From: an uncultured Rhizobium sp.
GTDB taxonomy: Bacteria; Pseudomonadota; Alphaproteobacteria; Rhizobiales; Rhizobiaceae
DNA length: 34,361 bases
Direction of reading: 5' to 3'
NCBI GenBank assembly: GCA_945952045.1
Contig: CAMFHE010000048.1
Span: forward strand, 1 to 34,361
The notes below the pieces were generated by a model that saw only the letters and a list, made by a program, of their open reading frames with translations, did no database searches and was not told the DNA's origin. How positions within the stretch are numbered: position 1 is the stretch's first letter; each line of letters begins with the position of its first letter. This document shows, piece after piece, positions 16,525-24,040 of the stretch. Position numbers and translations under genes: made by a program.

Positions 16525-16739
16525 TGCCACCCTATCTGTGCGGATCGGACGGCCATGGAGCGATCACCGGCAAGATCGCCGCAGCCCGCCTTGCGTTTGG
16601 GGTCGGCGCGCCGTTCGTCCTTGCAGCGGCCATGGAGAATGTCGCACTGGTTGCGAATGCGGGCCTCGGGGTGATCAGCATCGCAGCATTTGTCGCGATG
16701 GCAGCATCCTGCCGGCAGCCTGCCACCGCGACGGTTTGA
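16525..16739 (+). pseudogene. 3' remnant of an MFS transporter gene
   Basis: The plus frame ending at TGA 16737-16739 reads LPPYLCGSDGHGAITGKIAA, then two hydrophobic helices and SCRQPATATV. This matches the last two helices of a 12-helix MFS carrier, where GYGAITGKLAAARL-like loops are common. Nothing upstream continues the transporter: the DNA before about 16520 is the AT-rich patch. It is therefore a 5'-truncated remnant. It ends 4 bp before the convergent end of arsH, which suggests the transporter once adjoined the arsenic operon. Confidence 0.6.
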
Positions 16740-16743
16740 TCCG

Positions 16744-17454
16744 TCAGATCGCGTTGAGCGAAACCCGCTTCTCCAGCTCGGCCGCCTCTTCCTTCCGCTC
16801 GCTATATCGGTCGGTGAGGTAGGACGAGGCATCGCGGGTCATGATGGTGAACTTCACCAGTTCCTCGCAGACATCGACGACCCGATCATAATAGGATGAT
16901 GGCTTCATCCGGCCGTCGGTGTCGAATTCCTGAAACGCCTTCGCCACGCTGCTCTGATTGGGGATGGTGATCATCCGCATCCAGCGGCCAAGGATGCGCA
17001 ACTGGTTCACGGCGTTGAAGGACTGGCTGCCGCCGGAAACCTCCATCACGGCCAAGGTCTTGCCCTGTGTTGGACGGACGGAGCCGAGTGACAGCGGGAT
17101 CCAGTCGATCTGAGACTTCATGATCCCGGTCATGGCGCCGTGGCGCTCGGGGCTGATCCAGACCTGGCCTTCCGACCATTGGGAGAGGTCGCGCAGTTCC
17201 TGAACCTTGGGGTGACTGGCGGGAGCTTCGTCCGGAAGAGGCAATCCAGCCGGATCGAATATCCGCACCTCGCATCCGAGGCGTTCGAGCAGCCGACGGA
17301 CTTCGAAGGCAAGGAGACGGCTATAGGACACTTCGCGCAGCGATCCATAGAGGATCAGGATCCTGGGCTTGTGCGTCGAGAATGCCTGCCGCAGGGATTC
17401 TGGCGCGATCGGCGGAAGATGGTCGTCGTGCAGCGCGGGGAATGTCTCAGACAA
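16744..17454 (-). CDS. arsH: ArsH NADPH-dependent FMN reductase / organoarsenical oxidase
   Basis: This 236-residue flavodoxin-like protein begins MSETFPALHDDHLPPI and has the flavin-phosphate loop YGSLREVSYSR and the conserved SPERHGAMTGIMKSQIDWIP region. In characterised ArsH proteins it oxidises trivalent organoarsenicals or reduces quinones with NADPH. The start is a TTG at 17454, supported by an AGGAA site 6-8 bases upstream and by the normal ArsH N-terminus; it overlaps the end of arsC by 8 bases. It is the last gene of the ars operon. Confidence 0.93.
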   Translation of the reverse strand: MSETFPALHDDHLPPIAPESLRQAFSTHKPRILILYGSLREVSYSRLLAFEVRRLLERLGCEVRIFDPAGLPLPDEAPASHPKVQELRDLSQWSEGQVWISPERHGAMTGIMKSQIDWIPLSLGSVRPTQGKTLAVMEVSGGSQSFNAVNQLRILGRWMRMITIPNQSSVAKAFQEFDTDGRMKPSSYYDRVVDVCEELVKFTIMTRDASSYLTDRYSERKEEAAELEKRVSLNAI

Positions 17455-17872
17455 TGCGCTTTCCTTTCTGGTCGAGAACCTGTTCGCCGTCTTCTTTGGT
17501 GAAAGGCCCTTTGAAGGCGTCGGCCGGCAGGATGTCGAGCACGACCTCCGAGGGGCGGGCGAGCCTGGTGCCGAGCGGCGTGACCACGAGGGGTCGATTC
17601 ATCAGGATGGGGTTGGCGATCATCGCGTCCAGCAACTGTTCATCGGTGAGGTCCGGACTGTCGAGGCCAAGTTCGGCATAGGGCGTGCCCTTCTCGCGGA
17701 TCGCTTCGCGGACGGTCAGGCCGGCATTCGCGATCATCTTGGAGAGCTGCTCGCGCGATGGCGGGTTCTGCAGGTATTCGATGACGGTGGGTTCGATCCC
17801 GGCGGCGCGGATCAGCGCCAACGTGTTGCGAGACGTGCCGCAGGCCGGATTGTGATAGATGGTGGCGTTCAC
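17447..17872 (-). CDS. arsC: Arsenate reductase, glutaredoxin-dependent type
   Basis: This 141-residue cytoplasmic enzyme reduces arsenate to arsenite using glutathione and glutaredoxin. The catalytic cysteine lies in HNPACGTSRNTL (C11), and arginines matching the three oxyanion-binding arginines of the family occur at about 59, 93 and 106 (in VVTPLGTRLARP). The length is normal. The start is a GTG at 17872, just 2 bp after the acr3 stop codon; translation is probably coupled. The arsenite made is exported by ACR3. It is the only intact arsenate reductase in the operon, since the upstream LMW-phosphatase-type copy is broken. Confidence 0.92.
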   Translation of the reverse strand: MNATIYHNPACGTSRNTLALIRAAGIEPTVIEYLQNPPSREQLSKMIANAGLTVREAIREKGTPYAELGLDSPDLTDEQLLDAMIANPILMNRPLVVTPLGTRLARPSEVVLDILPADAFKGPFTKEDGEQVLDQKGKRIV

Positions 17873-17874
17873 GG

Positions 17875-18933
17875 TCAGGTCCTTCCGGTGATGGTGTTGC
17901 GGGAGACGGCAGGCGATGCCTCGTACCAACCCTTCGAGCGGTTCACGATCCACACGACGGAGAGCATGACCGGCACCTCGATCAGGACGCCGACCACCGT
18001 CGCCAGTGCTGCCCCCGATTGAAATCCGAACAGGCTGATGGCGGCGGCAACCGCGAGTTCGAAGAAGTTGCTGGCGCCGATGAGGGCGGATGGCCCGGCG
18101 ACACCGTGGCGCTCGCCTGCCATGCGGTTCAAAAGATAGGCCAGCGCGGAATTCAGGTAGACCTGGATCAGGATCGGCACGGCCAGCAAAGCGATGATGG
18201 CCGGCTGGGCGATGATCTGCTCGCCCTGGAAGGCGAAGAGGAGCACGAGGGTGGCAAGGAGCGCGACGAGCGATATCGGCTGAAGCTTCGCGAGCAGGCT
18301 GTCGAGCGCATTGGTCGTGCCGTCTGCCGTCAGGCGGCTTCGCAGCACCTGGGCGATGATAACGGGGATGACAATATAGAGTGCGACCGACAGGGCAAGC
18401 GTCGCCCACGGCACGCTGATGGCCGAGAGACCGAGCAGCATGCCAACGATCGGCGCGAAGGCGACGACCATGATCGCGTCATTCAAGGCGACCTGCGACA
18501 GGGTGAACAGCGGCTCGCCCCGCGTCAGGTTCGACCAGACGAAGACCATGGCCGTGCAAGGTGCTGCGGCAAGAATGATCAGGCCCGCAATATAGGAGTC
18601 GATCTGGTCAGCCGGCAAATAGGGCCGAAAAAGCCAGCCGACGAACAGCCAACTCAGCAGAGCCATCGAGAACGGCTTGATCGCCCAGTTGACGATCAGC
18701 GTGATGCCGATCCCGCGCCAGTAAACGCCGACCTGTCCCAGCGACCGGAAATCGATCTTCAGCAGCATCGGGACGATCATCAGCCAGATCAGGATCGCGA
18801 CGGGGATGTTGACCTTGGCGATCTCGGCCGCTCCGACCACCTGAAACACACCCGGCATTAGATGGCCGAGGGCTATGCCGACGATGATGCAGAGAAAGAC
18901 CCAAACGGTCAGGTATCGTTCGAATGTCGACAT
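17875..18933 (-). CDS. acr3: ACR3 family arsenite efflux permease
   Basis: This 352-residue inner-membrane protein has about ten helices. The functional cysteine of the ACR3 family is in LAAAPCTAMVFVWSNL (C126), and the conserved late-helix glutamate is in GVLIEVPVMLSVV. It extrudes arsenite, or its thiol-free trihydroxy form, driven by the proton gradient. The start is at 18933 (MSTFERYLTVWVF); a 25-codon upstream extension runs into the preceding frame and is not used. It follows the decayed arsC pseudogene by one base and precedes the intact arsC by 2 bp. Confidence 0.93.
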   Translation of the reverse strand: MSTFERYLTVWVFLCIIVGIALGHLMPGVFQVVGAAEIAKVNIPVAILIWLMIVPMLLKIDFRSLGQVGVYWRGIGITLIVNWAIKPFSMALLSWLFVGWLFRPYLPADQIDSYIAGLIILAAAPCTAMVFVWSNLTRGEPLFTLSQVALNDAIMVVAFAPIVGMLLGLSAISVPWATLALSVALYIVIPVIIAQVLRSRLTADGTTNALDSLLAKLQPISLVALLATLVLLFAFQGEQIIAQPAIIALLAVPILIQVYLNSALAYLLNRMAGERHGVAGPSALIGASNFFELAVAAAISLFGFQSGAALATVVGVLIEVPVMLSVVWIVNRSKGWYEASPAVSRNTITGRT

Positions 18934-18934
18934 C

Positions 18935-19213
18935 TTACTCGGCCTTCGCCGATTTGACCGATGCGCCGTCCAATGAACCGATCTGGCGACCGTGCTGTTC
19001 GAAGCCAAAGCGGTCGATCGAGGCGATGGGCAGGTCGATGAAGGCGCCGATCCGGTTCTTCAGAAGCGGATTGACTTTACCCTTCGGCTGACGGCCGGTG
19101 GAATAGGCTTTGAACCGGCCGTCGCCCTCCATGTTGAGGATGAACTTGGCGAGAACAGAGCGAGCGGAATTGCCCGTGCGGGGGAACAGCACGTCATAGG
19201 TCTTGTCGGTCAT
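18935..19213 (-). pseudogene. Decayed LMW-phosphatase-type arsenate reductase
   Basis: The 92-codon frame begins MTDKTYDVLF and continues PRTGNSARSVLAKFILN. Functional members read LCTGNSARS, so the catalytic cysteine of the phosphate loop is replaced by arginine. After QPKGKVNP it jumps straight to LLKNRIGAFIDLPIASIDRF, the family's C-terminal region, so roughly 80-90 middle residues are missing in frame. The family is normally about 165-175 residues long. It retains start and stop and sits between the GNAT and acr3 genes. It is catalytically dead; translating it may still couple acr3 expression. Confidence 0.75.
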
Positions 19214-19228
19214 GGTCGTGGTCCGTGG

Positions 19229-19666
19229 TTAGGTCGGAGGCCTGTTGAGCTTCATGATGGTCGCTGAAGATGGGCAGATGGAGGTTAGTTGGCGGGTCGC
19301 AAGCACAGCGGCCGGCACTTCTGTCCGCCGCACCTCTGAAAACCCGATGCTCGAGAAAAACGGCGCAGCGCTCGTCGTCGCGAGGAAGACATCGCCAACG
19401 ACAGCTTGCAGCGTTGCCTCGACGATCGCCCGTCCGAACCCATGACCCCGAAGTTCCGAGAGCACGACAACAGAACGCAGCAGTGAATCGCCGGCGCATC
19501 GTTCGAGGCCGGCATAGCCGATCGGTTGACCTTTTCTTGAGACGGCTTTGAAGAAGGCGCGGCCTTCCTCCTGGATATCATCGGTCGGCAGATTCGCGGC
19601 AAGGAGCGCATTGCACAGACCTCCGTCGCTACCGGGCACCCCTTCCAATGTGATTGTGCTCAACAT
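19229..19666 (-). CDS. arsN: GNAT acetyltransferase, ArsN-like
   Basis: This 145-residue GNAT-fold protein has the acetyl-CoA-binding segment VVLSELRGHGFGRAIVEATL (R/Q-x-x-G-x-G/A type) and the C-terminal PFFSSIGFSEV motif. In ars operons such proteins are ArsN, of which ArsN1 acetylates the arsenical antibiotic arsinothricin; the subtype here is not determined. The start at 19666 (MLSTITLEG) overlaps the end of arsR by 7 bases; the frame is open further upstream within arsR, but that part is shadow. It sits between arsR and the decayed arsC. Confidence 0.75.
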   Translation of the reverse strand: MLSTITLEGVPGSDGGLCNALLAANLPTDDIQEEGRAFFKAVSRKGQPIGYAGLERCAGDSLLRSVVVLSELRGHGFGRAIVEATLQAVVGDVFLATTSAAPFFSSIGFSEVRRTEVPAAVLATRQLTSICPSSATIMKLNRPPT

Positions 19667-20013
19667 GACTTCGACCCCGGAGCACAGCAGGGCGTCAGCT
19701 CTGCAATCAGCGGCGCGCAAAGCTCTGTGGAGCCCCCACAGCAGTCCTTCAGCAGGAATAGGGTCAGGTCGCGCAGCCCGTCGAGGTCGGCCCGATAGAT
19801 GATCGATCGGCTCTGGCGCTCACTCTTCACCAACCCTGCGCGCGACAGCGTCGCAAGATGTGCCGACATCGTGTTTTGCGGGACATCGAGGAGCCGGGCG
19901 AGCTCGCCTGCCGGAATTCCATCCGGCTCCTGCCGCACAAGGAGACGGAACGTCTCAAGGCGGGTGTTCTGGGCCAAGGCCGCAAGGGCCGCTATCGCAC
20001 TGTTGCTTTCCAT
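19660..20013 (-). CDS. arsR: ArsR family arsenite-responsive repressor
   Basis: This 117-residue winged-helix repressor has recognition region LLDVPQNTMSAHLATLSRAG. Cysteines C91, C92 and C99 in DCCGGSTELC match the C-terminal arsenite-binding arrangement described for the Acidithiobacillus-type ArsR rather than the CVC motif of plasmid R773. Three more cysteines (C109, C110, C117) end the protein. It is the first gene of the minus-strand ars operon and represses it until As(III) binds. A 9-bp inverted repeat overlaps its start codon. No good ribosome binding site is visible, so translation may be leaderless or the start may differ slightly. Confidence 0.9.
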   Translation of the reverse strand: MESNSAIAALAALAQNTRLETFRLLVRQEPDGIPAGELARLLDVPQNTMSAHLATLSRAGLVKSERQSRSIIYRADLDGLRDLTLFLLKDCCGGSTELCAPLIAELTPCCAPGSKSC

Positions 20014-20035
20014 ATATCCAGAATAATGGATATAT
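20012..20035. promoter_or_regulatory. Probable ArsR operator, ATATATCCA-N6-TGGATATAT
   Basis: A perfect 9-bp inverted repeat (20012-20020 and 20027-20035) with a 6-bp spacer overlaps the first codon of arsR. ArsR proteins bind imperfect 12-2-12 type repeats at their own promoters, so autorepression is likely. Because the site covers the ATG, the transcript must start inside or just outside it. Confidence 0.7.
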
Positions 20036-20121
20036 TTTTGGAGTCAATGATCTCTGCCCGGTGACGGATCCTATGCTCGTGAAAGTCGAGGCTGCCCTGC
20101 AAAGCAGGGCGGTCGAGCCGT

Positions 20122-20190
20122 GGACTGGACTTGGCGAAGCACGTTTTCCAGGCCTTTGGGGCGGACGTCGAGGGCGCTCTGCTTATTCAA
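20122..20190 (+). mobile_element. IS110-family transposase remnant (N-terminal fragment)
   Basis: The plus frame from 20122 reads GLDLAKHVFQAFGADVEGAL, the start of the DEDD-type transposase domain of IS110 elements, including its first acidic residue. Similarity ends after about 22 codons, just before the IS30 fragment. A 7-bp hairpin (GCCCTGC/GCAGGGC, 20094-20110) lies just upstream. It is non-functional. Confidence 0.5.
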
Positions 20191-20208
20191 CCGTACAACA
20201 CGACGCGC

Positions 20209-20355
20209 CTAGATGTTGCGCTTCAGCTCGCGGAAGATCGTCGAGCGGTGCCGTCCGAGCTTCTCCGCGATGACATCGACGCTGAGCCCAGCCATGCGCC
20301 AGCGCGCTATCTTGCACCGTTCATCCAGATCGATATGGGAGTAGATGCGCGTCAT
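20209..20355 (-). mobile_element. IS30-family transposase remnant (N-terminal 48 codons)
   Basis: The minus frame from ATG 20355 reads MTRIYSHIDLDERCKIARWR, then MAGLSVDVIAEKLGRHRSTI and FRELKRNI, then TAG. This is the N-terminal helix-turn-helix of IS30-type transposases (L-x-x-R-x-x-I ... LGRSxSTIxRELxRN). Full transposases have over 300 residues with a DDE domain, which is absent here. AGGA precedes the ATG. It could only make a DNA-binding fragment and is best seen as an IS scar bordering the arsenic operon. Confidence 0.72.
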
Positions 20356-20650
20356 TGCGGTTTCCTTGCAACTGATAACCCTCTGGCATCATTCGCAAGT
20401 CGCACTTAGAAATAGAATGCACCATCGCTATGATAATAATCACATAGTCTGTCTTATGGAACTATTCTCTTCGAATACCGGCAGTCACGCAGCGGGCTTC
20501 ATCGAGTAATCAGGCTGTGCCCAATGCCGGCTGGTCGCCGACGCGGGATCGGCCAAGTCGCTTCAATTCCGACCGCGCCAAGGAACCGGGCTTTACCTGC
20601 GAGTCCAACTTCGATCATATCGTTCCGGCATCAAGAAGGATGGGGAAACG

Positions 20651-21403
20651 ATGGATACAGTCAGAACGGCGGTCATCACGGGCGCGGGTAGCGGCATTGG
20701 CAAGGTGACGGCAATCACGCTCGTCAAAGCGGGATGGAATGTCGTTTTCGTCGGGCGGCGGCAAAACCTGCTGGACGAGGGGGTGGCTGCCGCCGGCGGC
20801 GGAGAGCGGGCGGTCGCGCTTGCTTGCGACGTGGCGAAATCCGTCGAGGTCGAAGCCCTGTTCGACAAGGTGGTCGATCGCTTCGGACGTATCGATATGC
20901 TCTTCAACAATGCAGGCGTCAGTTTCGGGCCGTATGCGCCGGATGAATTCCCCGTCGACCAATGGGATCAGACCGTTGCCGTCAATCTGAACGGAGCCTT
21001 CTACTGCGCACGCGCCGCGTTTCGCGTGATGCGGCACCAGTCGCCGATGGGCGGTCGCATCATCAACAACGGGTCCGTATCCGCCTATGCTCCACGGCCG
21101 GGCTCAATCGCTTATGTGGCAACGAAACATGCCATCACCGGCCTGACCAAGTCGCTTTCTCTGGACGGGCGGCGTTTCGATATCGCCTGCGGGCAGATCG
21201 ATATCGGCAATGCACTGACGGATATGGCGGAAGCGATGACAATCGGTGTTCCGCAAGCCAATGGAGACATCGCCATCGAGCCGACGATCGACGCGCAACA
21301 TGTCGCAGATGCCGTTCTCCATATGGCAAACCTGCCGCTCGGCGCAAACGTTCTCTTCATGAACATCATGGCGACCAAGATGCCCTTCGTCGGGCGCGGT
21401 TAA
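20651..21403 (+). CDS. Short-chain dehydrogenase/reductase
   Basis: This 250-residue classical SDR has the Rossmann NAD(P)-binding motif TGAGSGIG (10-17) and NNAG (86-89). Its catalytic tetrad is N114, S142, Y155 and K159 (YVATK). The start at 20651 has AGGATGGGG upstream. The substrate cannot be read from the sequence. The gene is convergent with the enolase-superfamily gene and separated from the ars operon by IS remnants, so it is not part of either. The 295 bp upstream of it hold no other gene. Confidence 0.9.
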   Translation: MDTVRTAVITGAGSGIGKVTAITLVKAGWNVVFVGRRQNLLDEGVAAAGGGERAVALACDVAKSVEVEALFDKVVDRFGRIDMLFNNAGVSFGPYAPDEFPVDQWDQTVAVNLNGAFYCARAAFRVMRHQSPMGGRIINNGSVSAYAPRPGSIAYVATKHAITGLTKSLSLDGRRFDIACGQIDIGNALTDMAEAMTIGVPQANGDIAIEPTIDAQHVADAVLHMANLPLGANVLFMNIMATKMPFVGRG

Positions 21404-21412
21404 AAAGCACTT

Positions 21413-21434
21413 CGGGGAGATACAGATCTTCCCG
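21413..21434. terminator. Stem-loop between convergent SDR and enolase-superfamily genes
   Basis: CGGGGAGA (21413-21420) pairs with TCTTCCCG (21427-21434), with one G-U pair, over a 6-base loop. On the minus strand a CTTTTTA tract follows within about 10 bases, so it may terminate the minus-strand gene; on the plus strand no T-run follows. Confidence 0.4.
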
Positions 21435-21474
21435 GGGCTTCTATCCGGCGCGGTGGCCTTGCAGGATCAACCCG

Positions 21475-22590
21475 TCAGCTATAGCTGGCGACGGGCTCGC
21501 CGAGCACATCCAGGCGCGGCGTGATGCCGAGGCCGGGCGAATCCGGCGCAGTGACGCGGCCGTTGACGACGCGAAGTTCGCTGTCCGCCACCTTGACGGT
21601 CACGAGATCGCGGACCTCGAGGATACAGCGCAGGTATTTCTCCGGCACGGTCTGGGCGAGATGCACGACCCCGGCAAAGGAAACATCCGTGCCGACCGTA
21701 TCCTGAACGCTGATCGTCATTCCCGCAGCGATACAGAAATCGCGGGCGCGACGGCCCTTCGTCAGGCCACCATTCTTGGAGACCTTCAGGCCGATCCCTT
21801 CGACGGCACCGTCGGCGATCATCTGGATGATTGCGGCATCGTTGATCGCGAGTTCGTCGAAGATGATCGGCACATCGGTCCTGCGGCGTAGGGAAACGCA
21901 TTCCCGCCAGGTGGCGCATGGCGCTTCGAGCACGAAATCGAGGCCATTAGGAAGCAGCCGCAACATCCTCAACGCCGTCTCCACCGTCATGCCGCCATTG
22001 GCATCGACCAGGAAGAATTCGCCGGGCCTTTTGTCGGCCAGCGATGCCGCGATGCGCGCAGCATCGTCTGCCGGGTCACCGCCGATCTTCACCGAATGCC
22101 CGAGATAACCCATAGCGCGGTGTTCGGCGACGCGTTTGCGCATATCGTCCGGATCGCCCATGTAGATCGATGAAATGATCGGCAAGGCGCGATTCGTCCG
22201 TCCGCCCAAGAGATCGCAGACCGGCATTCCGACCGATTTCCCGAATATATCCCAGCAGGTGATATCGAGCGGCGTCTTGGCATGCTCGTGCCCGACAAGT
22301 GCTGCATCCATCGCTTCGTTGATCCGATCGACATGGCGCGGATCGAGACCGAGAAGGCTCGGCGCAATCTCCGCAATTCCCGAGCGAACGCCCCTTGCAT
22401 GCGCGGCGATATAGGTCGAGCCCCAGGGCGTGCTCTCGCCCCAGCCTTCCGTTCCGTCTTGCGTCGTCACACGCACCAGCGTGGAATCGAATCCCCGATA
22501 TTCCCGCCCGCCTGAGAGCGTGTAGACGCCGCCCGAATAGGGAAGATCGACTTGAAAGACATCGATCTTCGCAATGCGCAAATTGGCCAT
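21475..22590 (-). CDS. Enolase superfamily (mandelate racemase/MLE) dehydratase or epimerase
   Basis: This 371-residue protein has the N-terminal capping domain (LSGGREYRGFDSTLVRVTT, GWGESTPWGSTYIAAHA) and a TIM barrel. Metal ligands appear as D186 (VDANGG), E212 (LEAPC) and D235 (FDE). Candidate acid/base lysines are K158 (GHSVKIG) and K259 (GLKVSKNGG). It resembles the cis-3-hydroxy-L-proline dehydratase / hydroxyproline-betaine epimerase branch, so an imino-acid or betaine substrate is likely; the exact reaction is not fixed by sequence. The ATG at 22590 follows AAAGG (another ATG lies one codon upstream). It lies 25 bp downstream of the stump of a paralogue, suggesting an original tandem pair. 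Confidence 0.8.
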   Translation of the reverse strand: MANLRIAKIDVFQVDLPYSGGVYTLSGGREYRGFDSTLVRVTTQDGTEGWGESTPWGSTYIAAHARGVRSGIAEIAPSLLGLDPRHVDRINEAMDAALVGHEHAKTPLDITCWDIFGKSVGMPVCDLLGGRTNRALPIISSIYMGDPDDMRKRVAEHRAMGYLGHSVKIGGDPADDAARIAASLADKRPGEFFLVDANGGMTVETALRMLRLLPNGLDFVLEAPCATWRECVSLRRRTDVPIIFDELAINDAAIIQMIADGAVEGIGLKVSKNGGLTKGRRARDFCIAAGMTISVQDTVGTDVSFAGVVHLAQTVPEKYLRCILEVRDLVTVKVADSELRVVNGRVTAPDSPGLGITPRLDVLGEPVASYS

Positions 22591-22615
22591 CATGGTGCCT
22601 TTCGTTGCCGGATCG

Positions 22616-22903
22616 TTATCCGAAGGATGCGACAGGTACGCCGAAGAGGCCGTCTTCCGGAACGACGCCGAGACCGGGGCCGCTCGGCAGCTTGATATGG
22701 CCGCCTTCGATATTGACGCCGTTCTTCGGGTCGAAATTGCCTTCGATATAGGGCTGAGCGATCCAGACGCCCTCGTTGAGGCGTGGTTGGACGGTGGCGC
22801 CGATATGCGTGCAGGCGGCCGCGATGATGTCGCCGCCCCAGGCGTCGTCACAGGTATGCGGCATCGATCGCGCCTCGCAGATGTCGCGGAAGGTCGCCAT
22901 TCG
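22616..22903 (-). pseudogene. C-terminal stump of a second enolase-superfamily gene
   Basis: The frame reads RMATFRDICEARSMPHTCDD, then AWGGDIIAAACTHIGATVQP, and ends with LPSGPGLGVVPEDGLFGVPV and a short tail. It matches the last third of MR/MLE enzymes of the 4R-hydroxyproline betaine 2-epimerase type. An in-frame TGA lies four codons before the ATG, and immediately beyond it the plus strand becomes an IS6-type transposase end. The first two thirds, including the metal-binding barrel strands, are missing. The breakpoint lies between 22903 and 22917. Confidence 0.75.
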
Positions 22904-22904
22904 G

Positions 22905-23118
22905 CTGCTTCAGTCATTCAAAGCGGCGCGACGGACGATCGCCGGGTTCGAAGCGATGTTGTGGCTGCGCAAAGGCTTCGGATTTTCCGGCGAGTGGACC
23001 GTCAACGAGCAGAATGATCTGCTCGGGCACCTCTTCGGACTTCAAAAGGTTAACAAAGCGTGAGAATGCCACCGTGTGCTGGGTAGTCTCAGCCTTCTGA
23101 GAGGTTTGCGACAAGCCC
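22905..23118 (+). mobile_element. IS6-family element remnant: transposase 3' end plus terminal inverted repeat
   Basis: The plus frame 22905-23063 reads LLQSFKAARRTIAGFEAMLW, then LRKGFGFSGEWTVNEQNDLL and GLQKVNKA, then TGA. The segment F-K-x-A-R-R-T-I-A-G-x-E is the signature C-terminus of IS6/IS240-type DDE transposases. Forty bases further, 23103-23118 read on the minus strand GGGCTTGTCGCAAACC, which resembles the terminal inverted repeat of IS6 elements (the G-T-x-GCAAA core). The left two thirds of the element are absent. The remnant directly abuts the truncated enolase-superfamily gene. Confidence 0.7.
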
Positions 23119-23254
23119 TTTTCAACGCAGCATCGGCGCCGGCACTGGAATGACGGAATGCACGGCTCCATGCCGCAATGGCTGCCGGGGCAGTGCGGAT
23201 ATGATCGCGCATGCGCCCATCCGGCCGCAGCTTTCTTTTCTGAGGTCACCCATT

Positions 23255-24010
23255 TTAACGCAGGACGAGGCGAAGGGCTGCCTGCGCTTCTTTCAGCAGC
23301 GGAAGGAAATGCGTCACCAGCTGCTCGGCGGAGGCGTGGGCTGCGGGAGCGCCGATATTCATCGCACAGATCAGTTCGCCACGATCATTTTCAACCGGCA
23401 CGGCAATGGAGCAAAGTCCCAGCTCCAGCTCCTGATCGATCAAGGCATAGCCCTGAGAGCGAACGCGATGGAATTCATCGATGAGCTTGTCGGGCTCGGT
23501 GAGCGTAAACGGCGTGTTGGGTTTGAGGTCCGTCGCGGAAAGCACTTTCCTCATCTGCGTCTCCGGCAGCGCGGAGAGCAGGACACGTCCCATCGAAGCG
23601 CAATAGGCTGGAAGCCGCGAGCCGGGCGTCAAATTGATCGACATCACCCGCCGATTTGCGGCGCGGGCGATATAGAGGATTTCGGTGCCGTCCAGAACCG
23701 AGGCGGAAGCGCTCTGCCCTGCCTTTTCGGAAAGCAGATCGAGATGGGGCTGCAGGATCGCAGGAAGCGGCGTTGCCGCGAGATAGGCGTGACCAAGCCG
23801 AAGCGTCTTGGGTGTCAAGGTGAAGTATTTCCCGTCATAGTCGGCATATCCAAGCTCAGCCAGCGTCAACAGAGACCGTCGCACGGTGGCTCGATCCAAA
23901 CCCGTGAGTTTCGCCGCATCCGCGATGGACAAGCGCTTGTGCATCTCGCCGAACGCTTCGATGACCTTGAGACCCCGGGCAAATCCGCTGACGTAATCGG
24001 TTTCGCGCAT
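23255..24010 (-). CDS. pcaR: IclR family regulator, PcaR/PobR type
   Basis: This 251-residue protein has an N-terminal winged helix (SIADAAKLTGLDRATVRRSL, about 35-60) and a C-terminal IclR effector domain (about 80-250). The segments SVLDGTEILYIARAANRRVM and RLPAYCASMGRVLLSALPE are typical of the Pca/Pob regulators. These usually activate beta-ketoadipate pathway genes with beta-ketoadipate as inducer. The start at 24010 (MRETDYVSGFARGLKVIEAF) has a perfect AGGAGG; the open frame upstream is not used. It is divergent from pcaIJF with an inverted repeat between them. The symbol rests on family and context. Confidence 0.85.
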   Translation of the reverse strand: MRETDYVSGFARGLKVIEAFGEMHKRLSIADAAKLTGLDRATVRRSLLTLAELGYADYDGKYFTLTPKTLRLGHAYLAATPLPAILQPHLDLLSEKAGQSASASVLDGTEILYIARAANRRVMSINLTPGSRLPAYCASMGRVLLSALPETQMRKVLSATDLKPNTPFTLTEPDKLIDEFHRVRSQGYALIDQELELGLCSIAVPVENDRGELICAMNIGAPAAHASAEQLVTHFLPLLKEAQAALRLVLR

Positions 24011-24040
24011 CACAACCTCCTGCAAAGAGCACCTTAATTC

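Noticed and set aside
17873..18409. N-terminal extension of the arsC frame through acr3
   Set aside because: It overlaps acr3 out of frame and is not protein-like; the GTG at 17872 gives the normal ArsC start and length.
23119..23254. Possible gene remnant between the IS6 end and pcaR
   Set aside because: Short frames were read on both strands but no family could be recognised.
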